Assembly (NCBI GenBank): GCA_029449235.1
Contig: JANATG010000003.1
Location: 868,001-932,000 of the forward strand
Origin: Linnemannia schmuckeri
Lineage: Eukaryota; Mortierellomycota; Mortierellomycetes; Mortierellales; Mortierellaceae
Direction: 5' to 3'
Length of the DNA stretch: 64,000 nucleotides
Shown: piece by piece, positions 32,856 through 43,145 of the stretch
Layout of the letters: each line of letters begins with the position of its first letter
Position numbering within the stretch: position 1 is the stretch's first letter
Notes under the pieces: generated by a model
Database searches by the model: none
Seen by the model: only the letters and a program-made list of their open reading frames with translations
What the model was told of the DNA's origin: nothing
Position numbers and translations under genes: made by a program

Positions 32856-33880
32856 ATAGAGCAATAATACCAAAAGGTTGACCATGCAAAAGTTATTCCT
32901 CCCTCTTTTCTTTCCCTCACCAGTCCGAGAGTTGCAAGAGTGTTACTTCGCCTTTGTTAGTTAGCTAAAGAATTTAATAGATTTCAATTTAAGAAAATAC
33001 TCGTTCTTGAGCGCGTCGTTTGCATTTACATATGATACAAACAACCTGGCGTTCTTTGATTTGTCTTCTATAGCATTAGGTATGTTTTCTTCGCAACAGC
33101 TCCAATGATGCCGTTGCCAGTTGGAAAGGAATGCGGTGTAGTCTATGTTGATTTTTTCTTCTAGATATATGAGAGTTACGCGGAAAAGATCAAAAAATGT
33201 GCCAGTAACACCTAAATGTAGAGATTTTAATCGCCGGGTTCGAGAATAAGGGTACGCGTCACTGAATGTGTTGACCTTCTTATGCCCACGATCTTCTTCT
33301 TCCCTCTTTTTCTTCTTCTTCCACTTCCATCCAGTATCGGTAAACATCCAGGGGAGAAACATCAGTCAAAAGTTGGTGTCGGTTGCTAGGTCGTCAATTG
33401 TTGAGTGAGTGTGTTGGTCCCAGCAAGAAAACACAAATAAAAATGATCGAAGGAAAAACGTTTGCGTCGCATATCACACACAAAATCAAATTCAGAACGG
33501 TGAAGAACTCTTTTCCCTCTCAAAACAAAATATCACAATCCAACACGTCCTATGGAAACCATGCATGCGTCTGTGACAAAGCATAATGTGATTAAAAGGT
33601 CAAATCGATATGAGAAATATAGGTGCCTGGTCTTGGGTCATGGCAAAGAAGAAAACAGATCAAATTATTGCAATTTAATATCTTTCCATGGAATACTTGA
33701 CTGGCGAAGACAGAAGTATAAAAGTTTCGGTCTGGAGATCTTCATTCCCCTCTCACTCTCCTCCTCTTCTTCTTTCTATCCTTCCCTCCCTCTATCTTTA
33801 CCTCTGCTTTTCTATCTGTTTCGTCGTCTTGGTCCTCTTCCTCTCACATACCTCAACAAATACACGCAACGAATAAGGAA
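32856..33880. other. Gap within the tandem duplication, with promoter of paralogue 2
   Basis: Holds the 3' part of duplication unit 1 and the promoter of unit 2. The segment around 33072-33140 (TTAGGTATGTTTTCTTCGCAAC, then GGAAAGGAATGCGGTGT) resembles 34600-34665 after paralogue 2, so the duplication includes downstream DNA. The promoter block recurs: AAAGGTCAAA near 33597, ATTATTGCAAT through CATGGAAT at about 33664-33693, and TATAAAAG at 33717-33724. A minus-strand frame at 32961-33362 is open but has no partner or recognisable content. Confidence 0.55.
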
Positions 33881-34423
33881 ATGGCTTGTTACAGCGCCTA
33901 TTTCTTTGCGCTCCTCAACGCCTGCCTCGCCGCAACCTATTTCGCACTTCGACACCATGATGCACAATCCAACAGCGAAGTATTGCCCCCAACATGGCAT
34001 ACCATCGGCTCGGTAGCCTCAATTAGCGTCCTCCTCCTGCTCTACATCCTCACGATTGCCTTCCGAAATCCACTCTACCTCAACGAGAATCAGGAGCTCT
34101 TCTACACGCGCGCCTTCGTCATGGTCCTCCTTGTCATCTTTTACGCTATGGTCACCATCCTGTCCTATGCGCCCGAAGTGACGACCAAAACGGTCGGTCC
34201 ATCTACAACTGAAATTAAATGCATCTACCCTTCTGTCCGGTGTGATGTGGGGACCTTTTTATGTCTCTTTACCATTATCTTCATTCCTCTTGGCTTGATT
34301 GATGCCATCTTCACATCCTGTGGGGGAGACACTAGTTATTCTTGTTCTTGTGGAGGCAGTGGTGGTGGTTGGAGCAGTGATGGTGGTGGTGATGGTGGCG
34401 GTGGTGGCGATGGTGGTGGTTAA
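33881..34423 (+). CDS. Four-helix membrane protein with Gly/Asp tail (paralogue 2)
   Basis: Intronless, 180 residues, same layout as paralogue 1: MACYSAYFFALLNACLAATY as first helix, SVASISVLLLLYILTIAF as second, AFVMVLLVIFYAMVTILSY as third and a fourth near LFTIIFIPLGLIDAIF. The loop has KCIYPSVRCDVG, keeping both Cys of paralogue 1 (KCVHPSVRCD). The tail is CSCGGSGGGWSSDGGG and longer Gly/Asp repeats. Substitutions are spread along the protein while the membrane pattern is kept, suggesting selection on both copies. The shared promoter block suggests co-regulation. Possible roles (surface, wall or vesicle membrane) are inference; no enzymatic motif is visible. Confidence 0.72.
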   Translation: MACYSAYFFALLNACLAATYFALRHHDAQSNSEVLPPTWHTIGSVASISVLLLLYILTIAFRNPLYLNENQELFYTRAFVMVLLVIFYAMVTILSYAPEVTTKTVGPSTTEIKCIYPSVRCDVGTFLCLFTIIFIPLGLIDAIFTSCGGDTSYSCSCGGSGGGWSSDGGGDGGGGGDGGG

Positions 34424-34925
34424 GTAAGCAACAATATAAGTAAGCGAAAGAATAAACTATTACAATGGGTAGTCGTCCCTCTCTTACATCCAAGTCGACC
34501 GCTGCGAAAAAGTTCCTTTTGCTTTGCTTAATAAATTGAGACTGTTTGTTAGTATACGCTAGAGTATCAGGGATGCGGTGGCCTTCGTAGTTTCCAATAG
34601 TGTTGGATATGTTTGCTTCCTTGCAGGTCCAAGAATGCTACTATCGGTAAGGAATGGAGTGTCTCAATTTTAGCTTTCTGAAAGCTACGCGAAAAGGACC
34701 TCACCTCCGCTGAGCTAAAATGGACGGTGGTCACGTGCTTCGTTGTTGATCTCCAGAACCACCAACGCGAGTCAATCGACTGATTTAGTTCGAAACTTTT
34801 TTCTTCGCCCATCCTCAATTCAATCGCTACATTCTCTTTTGTCGAATCGACCGAAAACAACTGTAGACATCATCGTTCAAGACTGTCTAACCACAAGCAA
34901 CAAACCAAAAATACCAACACTTATA
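34424..34925. other. Gap after paralogue 2 with duplicated downstream segment
   Basis: About 500 bp. The segment around 34600-34700 resembles that at 33072-33190 (see the gap between the paralogues). The right part is the leader of the next gene; an in-frame Met at 34743 extends that frame but the added peptide looks non-coding. Confidence 0.5.
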
Positions 34926-36371
34926 ATGGCAACCACCCCTACTTGGAGTCGTGAAAAGTCGCCTTCGACTCCACTTGACAGTCAACTTCACCAGCCAGAA
35001 CTGAAGACTAGTAAGGAGACAGCTCAAGAACAACAACCTACCTCCCCGTCAAGCTCAGCAAAGCAAAGGAAGGCACTCTCCCAGATCGCAACTCCGCCGC
35101 GCAGGATAACTGTGGATTCTGGGTCCAGTTCCAGCGGATCGAGATCTCAGCAGCAGCAGCTGGAAGGAGAGAACGCTGCGACGAGTGAAGGCAGAGACAA
35201 TGCGGATGAAACTCGTACCATAAGACCTTCTACAGTGGTAGCGGCAGCGGCGGTAGAGATTGGTGAGGAGGAGGCGGAAGAATCAACAGTAACTGACAGT
35301 CCATTCTTGGTCTTCTCGCCCGGAATGATCAACGTCCGAAGGCAAGGAGGAGGATATAAGGAGTTGGGACTCAACTGTAGCACACCCACGCGGCCGAAAC
35401 ATGGCGAGGCCAACAACTGGATCGGCGATTTGTTTTCTCGTGGAAGAGTGACACGGTCTCGGCGAACGCACGAAGATAAGCTCGTCGAGTTGGATCATAA
35501 TAATGTCACTCGGAAAGAACTTGAGGATGCTGAGGAAGATGATGATGATGATGATGTTGAGGATGTCTCAAGGAGCGGTGGTAGGAGCGGTAGGTCGCCG
35601 GTGACGCCGAGATCGCAGTTTGGGCGATGGAAGTTTGATATTATGATGAGCCAGTCGACGATGAAGCCGCCCAGGCTGAGTGGTGATGATGCGACAGCAT
35701 TGGAAGAGGAGCATGGCAAAGATGAAGGCGACGAGGATGGCGAGAGTGATTTGAGCGATCCGCAATGGCCCTTCGGGAACAACCATACTGAATCAGATCT
35801 TTCGACACCTAAACGGAGGCCTTCCAAGATACCTCGGGGACGCTCTAAGAGCCCATCTTCTCCGACATTCCGGGACAGCGGCTGCGATGATAAAGACGCG
35901 GACGAGGTTAACGAGGAGGAGGAGGTTGAGGATGAGGGTGTAGGGTCGGACCAGGATGGTGATGCATCTAAAGACGACAGCCGGATCTTGGATTCATTTT
36001 CTACCAGTCAACAGGAACAACTCGCGGGCGGCGAAAGCAATGGCTCCGGCAGCAGCAGTAGTAGCAGTAACGGGAGCGGGACTATGAAGCCACCTAAGCT
36101 GAACCTACGACACTTGGGAGGGCTCCCATCAAGTCCCTCAGAGGGCTCGTCCGCATCATTCCACACACCACCTCGGAAACGAACCCGCAAGGATCTAGAC
36201 GACACCTACGGGCTCCGTTGCCCCCCTCCAGCACCCAAGCTGATCTCTCCAGAACAGGTGCTCCAATTCTTCCCGACACACTCGCAGAGTCCTAGTGTTC
36301 TCAAGAGTCTTCAGCTCCGTCGTGCTGCTTCTGCCCTTGATGGATCTTTCAACTACAGTTCTGAGCGCTAG
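34926..36371 (+). CDS. Disordered, S/T-P-rich acidic protein (unknown)
   Basis: A single-exon frame of 481 residues with no recognisable folded domain. It is rich in proline-directed phosphosite patterns: SPSTPLD, ATPPRR, SPVTPRSQFGRWKF, STPKRRPSK, SKSPSSPTF, HTPPRKRTRK. Acidic runs (EEDDDDDD, NEEEEVEDEG) and a poly-Ser block alternate with basic clusters. Two short related motifs occur: MKPPRLSG and MKPPKLNLRHLGGLP. The C-terminus SPSVLKSLQLRRAASALDGS is helix-like. The SP/TP-R/K sites fit CDK-regulated nuclear proteins such as cell-cycle transcription repressors, but that is only analogy. The start at 34926 follows an A-rich leader. Confidence 0.65.
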   Translation: MATTPTWSREKSPSTPLDSQLHQPELKTSKETAQEQQPTSPSSSAKQRKALSQIATPPRRITVDSGSSSSGSRSQQQQLEGENAATSEGRDNADETRTIRPSTVVAAAAVEIGEEEAEESTVTDSPFLVFSPGMINVRRQGGGYKELGLNCSTPTRPKHGEANNWIGDLFSRGRVTRSRRTHEDKLVELDHNNVTRKELEDAEEDDDDDDVEDVSRSGGRSGRSPVTPRSQFGRWKFDIMMSQSTMKPPRLSGDDATALEEEHGKDEGDEDGESDLSDPQWPFGNNHTESDLSTPKRRPSKIPRGRSKSPSSPTFRDSGCDDKDADEVNEEEEVEDEGVGSDQDGDASKDDSRILDSFSTSQQEQLAGGESNGSGSSSSSSNGSGTMKPPKLNLRHLGGLPSSPSEGSSASFHTPPRKRTRKDLDDTYGLRCPPPAPKLISPEQVLQFFPTHSQSPSVLKSLQLRRAASALDGSFNYSSER

Positions 36372-36655
36372 ATCTTTGATTTGAGAGAGACAGAGTGAGC
36401 TGCAACAGCCTCCACTTTATTATCCTGTTACATATTATCATACCTTCCTGTACATTACATTACTTAAACTCCAAGTTCTCCTTTCTGTTGCCTCCCTCTC
36501 TCACTTTCTTTTGAATTTGTTCCGCGTGCATTAATAAAAGCTGTATTAGATAAGGAAATGAATGCTAAGATGCTGAAATAGATAGAATGAAAGAATGAAA
36601 AATGCGAACCATCCTCAACCTGTCTTTTTGTTGTTGTTGTTGTTGTTGAAAATTA

Positions 36656-38893
36656 TCACACTAGAGCGCCAATGAGCGCATGTACCACCGCCACCAACAC
36701 CAACCCCACACCAACTACCGACTCACCCTCAAGTCCCCATAATGTTGGCCTCATCCTCCTGGCCAGATTAGAATCCTCCACCGTCAAAATCCTCGCTTCC
36801 CCTTCGCTACCATCGTCACCACCAGTCGATTTGAGACTAATAGCAGTCGCGATCCCGATTCGCCCAGTACCCTCCATATCATACACCACATACAGTCCTC
36901 GGAGCCAAGTATCTCCCAGAATCCAGTAGTTGGCGTCTGGGTTCTCAAAGATCAGACTCTGGCACCGACCATCTTCAAGGAGGTAGATGAGAGACTCGTA
37001 AGGCTGAATGATACCGTGTTGACCAGATGAGACCCACCAGATCAAATCGGGTCCTTGGCAGGGAAGGAACCAGGTTCGGTGGATTGGGTCCCATGTTCCT
37101 GAGAGCTCGCTGTGGATCGCATGTGACGCGTCTGAGGGGATGAGGATGGACGAGGTTCCGCTATCCAGGATCAGGGGTGCGTCTTGAAAGATGTTGAGTT
37201 GTGGAAGGACTTTGTATTTGCCACCGGTGGAGGTTGAGTTGGTGTCGGGAGGCGATAGAGGATTGATGGATGGTCTTAAAGAGTTGCTTGTCCCTGAAGA
37301 GTTGATGATGGGAACTGAAGGCTGTGTAACGGCGCTGTAGTGCCCGTCCCTAAACCGGATCCCCAGACCTTGAAGAGACATCTGCCAGGTGACCGGGTCG
37401 GTGACAGGACTGTAGACCAACTGACCAGAGTACTGTGAAGAATCAATCCCGCCCAACAAGAAGCTACCCCCTTCGGCACCCAAATGCATCGAGACCACTG
37501 GTTGTGCAAGTGACCCCTGATCAACCAGCTCCCGTAAGAAAGTCTTTCGACCGGTGGGCGAGGCACGTGTGAGCCCCAAAAGCCCCGAAATCTGACCGTC
37601 GTAACCCTTGACGAGTCCCAAGTTATCCTGGATGACATCCAGAAAGGTGACTGTAGCAACATGGCCGGTTGAGGAAGATTCAAAGGAACCATCGTCGTTC
37701 TTGTGATGGTAAGGGTTGAAGACCTCGCCCGGTGGGGTTGTATCAACTTGGATCCGGTCCTGGACAAACGTGCCGGCGCCCCACGATCCGTCGACATAAG
37801 TCTGGTTGTAAAAGTTGGAGAGTGATGATGACGTTGTCGGTGGTGCTGGAGCATTGATGGAGGCCGCAGCACTGAGGACTTTTTCAACAGAGAGTGCAGG
37901 GTTCGGGGTGTCGGAGTGGAGGAGCTGTAGACTTTCTTCGATCTTCATCGCGCCAGGTCCGATGAGGCGAGATGCTACCATTGGAGGATTGCCGTTATTG
38001 GTGGTAGTGCTTCCATCGTTGACCTCTGGTAGTAATGGCTGTGACGGTGGGAGAGTTTTGGAGGATCGCAATCTGTCCAGCAAGGTATAGAGATCGCCAT
38101 TATCATGTCCCATATCATCGCGTCGTTGTTGCTGTTGCTGTTGCTGATGTGGCTGTTGGGTTTTAGAATGCACTTGTTGCCACTGCTCCTGTTCGCCATA
38201 ACTCGACGACCGACTCGTCTCTGCCCTCACTCCCGTCCCACCGTTTCTCTCACGCTCAGGCTCCTGCAAAGCAGAAAAAATCGCTGGTGGCGGTATGTCA
38301 TCACCACTACCACCACCTCCTCCTCCTTCTCCTCCTCCTGTTACCACCGCCGCTGCTTCCGATTTCGCTGTTGGTGGCGGCGATAAGTCTGTTGTAGCAA
38401 ACTTAGTTTCAACTGCCATCGTTGGCCTCGCACTAGCACCCACGCCACCCCCACCAAGATCCACACAGCTCGCAGAATTAGAACACGAAAAGTGGGTCAA
38501 CTCCGGGCACTCCAGACCCTGACACAGGTCTGAAATGACGAGAGCCAGGTCGGATCCAGTATCGAACAGGACCGAGAGTCTTTGAGGTGGAGATCCGATG
38601 AGGATGTGTCCTGCATAGCCTACTCGACCGACTGTCGTTACTGAGATTGGGGTCGTTCCTGTGGGCGAACGTTTTGTTTTTTTGAAGACGGTTGAGGAGA
38701 ATGGGTGATTAGGAACGAGGCGGCGTAATGGGATGAGAAGAGGTTGTGGTGTGTTATTGTTATTGTTGGTGGCTGAGGTGGGTAAGGCGTGGATGGGGGC
38801 TGCAATCCATGTGCTAGATATGAGAGTAGTCAGGCACACCCATCCCAGCGCAAGACACCACTTTGTTGCTGTTTTTGAAGTTGTTGTTGTCAT
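36656..38893 (-). CDS. Membrane- or GPI-anchored pepsin-like aspartic protease
   Basis: Single exon, 745 residues. The start at 38893 gives a signal segment (CLALGWVCLTTLISSTWIA, about 13-31); longer in-frame upstream Mets add no signal. A basic site KKTKRS (71-76) fits Kex2 removal of a propeptide. The A1 fold shows the first catalytic motif FDTGSDLALV (Asp111), the flap YVDGSWGAGTF (about 366-376), the second catalytic motif LDSGTSSILI (Asp577), and WILGDTWLRGLYVVYD near 657-672. Between the first catalytic region and the flap is an insertion of about 210 residues (Gly-rich, then Gln-rich, then Ser/Thr-rich). The C-terminal 20 residues are hydrophobic (VVGVGLVLVAVVHALIGALV) and end the protein, fitting a GPI signal or a tail anchor, as in yapsins. 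The substrate is unknown. Confidence 0.85.
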   Translation of the reverse strand: MTTTTSKTATKWCLALGWVCLTTLISSTWIAAPIHALPTSATNNNNNTPQPLLIPLRRLVPNHPFSSTVFKKTKRSPTGTTPISVTTVGRVGYAGHILIGSPPQRLSVLFDTGSDLALVISDLCQGLECPELTHFSCSNSASCVDLGGGGVGASARPTMAVETKFATTDLSPPPTAKSEAAAVVTGGGEGGGGGGSGDDIPPPAIFSALQEPERERNGGTGVRAETSRSSSYGEQEQWQQVHSKTQQPHQQQQQQQRRDDMGHDNGDLYTLLDRLRSSKTLPPSQPLLPEVNDGSTTTNNGNPPMVASRLIGPGAMKIEESLQLLHSDTPNPALSVEKVLSAAASINAPAPPTTSSSLSNFYNQTYVDGSWGAGTFVQDRIQVDTTPPGEVFNPYHHKNDDGSFESSSTGHVATVTFLDVIQDNLGLVKGYDGQISGLLGLTRASPTGRKTFLRELVDQGSLAQPVVSMHLGAEGGSFLLGGIDSSQYSGQLVYSPVTDPVTWQMSLQGLGIRFRDGHYSAVTQPSVPIINSSGTSNSLRPSINPLSPPDTNSTSTGGKYKVLPQLNIFQDAPLILDSGTSSILIPSDASHAIHSELSGTWDPIHRTWFLPCQGPDLIWWVSSGQHGIIQPYESLIYLLEDGRCQSLIFENPDANYWILGDTWLRGLYVVYDMEGTGRIGIATAISLKSTGGDDGSEGEARILTVEDSNLARRMRPTLWGLEGESVVGVGLVLVAVVHALIGALV

Positions 38894-39436
38894 CGCTAGT
38901 CCTGAAAAAGTGGTATGGTTGTTGTGGAATGAGGTTGAGTAGCATTGAGAATGTTGAAGGGCCGATGATGGAGTGCATGGACAAGGGTCATTGCGACGAC
39001 GTGAGGACAGCATACGTTCACTGGAGGAACGAACTTTTTTATGGTTGTGGCTACGCCCAGCTGAAGTTGAACTCAAAAAAAATTGAGAACGGACAGGGTG
39101 TTGATTCGAGATTCCGGTGGGTTGTCCTGGCAGTAGACCGTTGTGGTACAGGAAGAGGAAAGACGGGGAGGAAGGCGGGAAAGTGAATGGAGGACGAGTG
39201 GAAGAGGAAGATGGGGCTGGAGAAGAAGAGAAGACAGACGACAATGCAAAGGACATCAAGCAGGTCATACAATGGGATGTAACAGATATCAGAGAACAGA
39301 GTGTACAAAGAAAGACGAGATTGCCGGACAACAAGCAGAAATAAAAGAGCGGGGATTTCTCGACATGCCAGATCGATAACCATCGAAAAAGCCATATGCC
39401 TAAAGAAGCTTGTTCTTGACAAAAAGTACCTGGTCG

Positions 39437-39467
<31 letters not shown>
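39437..39467. repeat. Poly(A) tract, 31 bp
   Basis: 31 uninterrupted A about 540 bp upstream of the protease start. Confidence 0.8.
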
Positions 39468-39468
<1 letters not shown>

Positions 39469-39544
39469 AATAAAGTACCAAGTACAGTAGTCAACATAAC
39501 TTTGACCCGGCAAAGTAGTAAACCTTGAAAAACTCGAGCCATTG

Positions 39545-39617
39545 TTAAACACGGAGTTGATAGAAGGACACAATAAGCTCAACTTTAAATAGCTCTTATT
39601 CAAGTCTCCGTGTTTAA
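39545..39617. repeat. Nested inverted repeat (potential stem-loop)
   Basis: Outer arms TTAAACACGGAG (39545-39556) and CTCCGTGTTTAA (39606-39617) are perfect 12-bp complements. An inner pair AATAAG (39572-39577) and CTTATT (39595-39600) is nested inside. The element is A+T-rich and lies between the protease promoter and the lipase 1 stop. It could be a solitary terminal-repeat relic, a structured RNA or a DNA-binding palindrome. Confidence 0.55.
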
Positions 39618-39837
39618 ATATCCTATGGCCTGATACGGAGACAGGAAGGTCCTCTTGATCTCACAACTGACTCTTTCCTTTTACTAGACGAAGGATAATA
39701 TGCTAAAAGCAATGAAGGTAATGGATATTCAAGACAATCACTCTTTTGGTTTTTTTATTATCTCAAAAGTACCATTCTTTTTTTTTTTTTTTTATGTACA
39801 ACTTCGCCACAATGGTGTCTGACTCCGTGTCTCGTTC

Positions 39838-42192
39838 TCACTCTTCTTTCAAGTTCTGTTGCTGTTGTCTCAAGGGCCACGAGTTGATCAGAATACTAAT
39901 CGCAGTACCCTCATCCCCCGCAGTCTCGCAACCGTTCTGATCAACTACCACCCACTCAACTCCATCCTCCGCAGACTTGCCACGCGCCATCGTAGGTTGC
40001 ATAAAGGCAGGAACAACCTCCACATTCGTATCCCTAGCCACTTCCCCTTCCTCTTCTCCCTGATTGTCAGCCGAGTCACGGACAGGGACTTTACGCAAAA
40101 CTGCTGCAAAGGTCCGTGTAGGCGAGACGGGAGATGCCCTCGATGCAGACGAACGTTCTTGCTCATCACGGATATAGCGAGATCGTTCGATGAACCGGGC
40201 CAAGTTGCCGATCGCGATTCGGGCAGACTTGAAGAGTATAGGAAGGAACTGGTGAACGTGAACCATATCTTTGTAGATCTCAATTCTTGTCAGGTGGCCT
40301 GGGTTCTCGAGGCCCGCACGGTGGGCGTAGAGACGCGAGTCGCCTACCAGACGATCGTGCGTCGCAGTGTGCTGTTATAGATTTTGTTAATTGTATGTGT
40401 GAGAAGAAATAAAGGTTGCAAAGAAACAATAACTATATGGGCGAATGAAAGCAGGCGAAAGGAGGGACTGGTTACTTACGACAAGGGTGTTGGTCAGACC
40501 TTTCAAGGTACCCTTGGCAGAATGGGCAACAGAAACGAGAGGGTGTTGGACAAGGTGAGAGTACCATTCCCAACGACGATCGACTCCGAAACCATTGCGA
40601 GCATTCAGCATCAAGCCTGGATCGCCACATAGGTAATAGCTAGCGTAGTTCTGCTAGTTGCAATCCAAAACGGCATCAATGGTTAGTAAAAAAAAGAAAA
40701 AAAGGCGACAACGTTGGTTGTTCGACACGTTGTCGTAATAAGTAGTCGAAGATACATTACCTCTTTGAAGTTCACGTAGGTTTTCTTGTCTAGAGGGGAG
40801 ACACCGATGGGACCCGGGCAGTAGCAATACCAGTCTACGTTCTTGGCCGCTGGGACGGATGATGTGAGATCTGTCCATGGCTACATATGTGACATTGGGG
40901 AGGACAAGAACGCGAATGTGAGTCAGAAAAATGAGTGTACATTCCTCTAGACCGGATAACCAGAGATGCATGTCATAACAACATACAGACAACAATAATG
41001 CAGCATGGGGGAGGACAAACTTGGGCTCGGTCGAGGGCTGGACATATCGCGTCATGTACAGCATGAACGTAGCCGCCAGATTACCACCAGCAGAGTCACC
41101 ACCAACAACCAAGTCGCGAGGATCAACAGCCAACTCGTGCACGGCAGACTCTTCATCCAACGTCAGTGCTGCATGATCAGGCTCCGTCAGGTACAAGTAG
41201 GCCGCAAAGGCATCATGAATCGCAGCAGGGAACGGGTTCTCGGGTGCGAGACGATAGTCGAGACTGAAAGCACGCGTTCCGGGCCCTACAGCCTTGCAGA
41301 GTCTTGCAAGCATGTGGGTATGAGTCTTGGGCGAGCAGAACACATGGGCTCCACCGTGGAAGTAGAGGATCACGGTCTTGCTGCGCGGTCGTGGGTCTGG
41401 ATTCTTGGGGTCGTCCAGGGCCTCAATCCACTCACCCTTGAGCGTGTAGGTACCATCATCATCAATCGAGCCAACCTCCTCAGGCATGTTGGCAACAGGA
41501 GCGTTAGGTCCTTCAGGATGGAGTGACTTAAAGAAGGCCTCGCTTGGGTTCAAAGGATCATCCGAGGACCTCCTCCGTCTCAACTCCTCGCGGACCTCGG
41601 CCAGAGTCGCCCGCTCAGGTCTCAACAGGATGTCGCGATTGACTTTAAACTGGACCCCCCGAGTAACCTTAACATTATCGATAAGGAAAGTTTCAATCTG
41701 CATTATATACTCAATCACATGCCCCACAAACCGGACCTGGGCCATGGTGTTGACTTTGGATCCGCAGGCGCGAATGACAGAGAAGAAGAGACTTGTCCAC
41801 CAGGCCCACTCGGCCGGATGTTGCTTGGACGATTTCTTGAATCCTGTAAGAAAATGGTAAGGCAGCTCGAACCAGTGGAGTCGGACGACTGCCCAGAGTG
41901 CGGCGGTGAGGACTCGGAAGATGAAGAACATGTCACTTGGGCGGTGGAGGATTCCATTCAAGTGGGCTCTTTGGAAGATCGAGGGTTGGGGGAAATGGCG
42001 TTGGTGTGGTGGTGGATTTCCGTTCTGGTCGATGTGTTCTTTTTGTTGTGCGTTAAAAGCACCGTTGGCGGCGTTGGTGCCATTGGCGCCGTTGACGTCA
42101 TTGGTGCCGTTGGTGCCGGGGGACTTTCTCCCATTGGGTGCATCTGTACCCGCTCTGGTGTACAGAGTCTGAAGGTGTTTTGGTTTGCCCAT
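39838..42192 (-). CDS. Hormone-sensitive-lipase-type alpha/beta hydrolase 1
   Basis: Exons on the minus strand are 42192-40987, 40880-40761, 40650-40480 and 40371-39838, giving about 676 residues. The N-terminus has NG-rich repeats (NGTNDVNGANGTNAANGA) and a hydrophobic segment near MFFIFRVLTAALWAVV that could attach it to a membrane. The HSL-type core shows the oxyanion motif FHGGAHVF, LDYRLAPENPFPAAIHD, the nucleophile elbow VVGGDSAGGN, a later catalytic Asp candidate (HDRLVGDSRLYAH) and the His in DMVHVHQF. The family hydrolyses lipid or other carboxyl esters; the substrate is unknown. After the fold comes a linker and a C-terminal segment GVEWVVVDQNG...ISILINSW that is conserved in the neighbour. 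Intron positions match lipase 2, except one extra intron there. Confidence 0.86.
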
Positions 42193-43145
42193 TTTTCGTG
42201 CGCGCGTGTAGCTCTCAAAGTGGACGATTGGGAGTGGAAGTGAAGGGTGGGAAAGTGTGGATTTTTGAGCGTGAAAAAGAAAAAAAAGGAAGAGAAAAGA
42301 AGAGTGATGCGATTGTGGTGCAAGGGCCTTTTTTATGTTCTTCAGGTGAATGATGAATGATGTATGCATCCAAAAAAAAAAAAGGCGCACGCTTATGATT
42401 TGGTTCTTTGCTTGGTTGAGAGAAAAAAGTGCGGGGTAAAGTAGGGGTGCCAAAGGATGAAAGAAGAAGCATGTGCGTTTATGCTTGCTGTTTGTTGACA
42501 GGGGTGAAGAGGTGTAGGACGACAGGGATCGTTATTCTTTTTTGTTGTTGCTTTGTTGATGAACAATAACTCTGGCTGAAAGAAGTGAAAATGTGCGCAT
42601 AAACACATAAGCAACAGGACACACTTGTTGTGGAGGAAGAAGACACTCACTCTGCACGACTTGAATCAAGGCGGACTTTGACTCCCATATGGGTTAGGGG
42701 TCCGTTTTCAACATGGTGGCGCTCTCTTTTTAGTTGTTGACGAGTTCCAGCATCCCCAGTGCCGGTTCCATTTTTTTTCCTTTCGTCCCTTCGTATCCGT
42801 CACCATCTCTGCGCCGCAACTGCCTTACACCCCTTACCTCTTACAATAACAACAAGGACGTTTTAAACACGAGCATCTGGGCCTCTTCCCCACGCCTCGA
42901 ACAACAACAACAGCAGCAGCATCAGCAAAAGGTAATCAATGCGTCAGCATGTGCAAATAGGATAAGACCCTTCCCCTGAGTCGTGGGCATTTTTTTTATG
43001 GATTATTTTTATGTATCCGTTGCACGTACACACGATCTATTGCACCATTTCCATACGCACACAAGAACAAGCACGGTCCTACCTGCCATCTTCCCTAGCA
43101 TCTTCCCTACCATTCTTCGCCTTCTCGAACAAATCCTTTCATTCT
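42193..43145. other. Gap between the two lipase genes
   Basis: About 950 bp with the promoter and leader of lipase 1 (C+T-rich on the minus strand) and the 3' side of lipase 2. CAA/CAG triplet runs around 42841-42930 are short. No gene was recognised. Confidence 0.55.

Larger units (their letters stand above)
38894..39837. other. Promoter side of protease gene and 3' side of lipase 1
   Basis: About 940 bp. It includes an A31 run (39437-39467) and a 73-bp inverted-repeat element (described separately). The left part is the CT-rich (minus strand) promoter of the protease. No gene is seen. Confidence 0.5.

Noticed and set aside
33225..33260. CCGGGTTCGAGAATAAGG resembling a tRNA T-arm
   Set aside because: No matching acceptor, D or anticodon arms within 90 bp.
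32961..33362. Open minus-strand frame of 133 residues
   Set aside because: No recognisable content; it overlaps DNA explained by the tandem duplication of the four-helix genes.
39437..39467. A31 run as the tail of a retroposed element
   Set aside because: No element body or target-site duplication is visible; similar runs occur throughout the window, including in introns.
36656..39481. Longer protease frame starting at 39481
   Set aside because: The extra 196 residues begin in the A31 tract and resemble translated leader sequence; the Met at 38893 gives a proper signal peptide.
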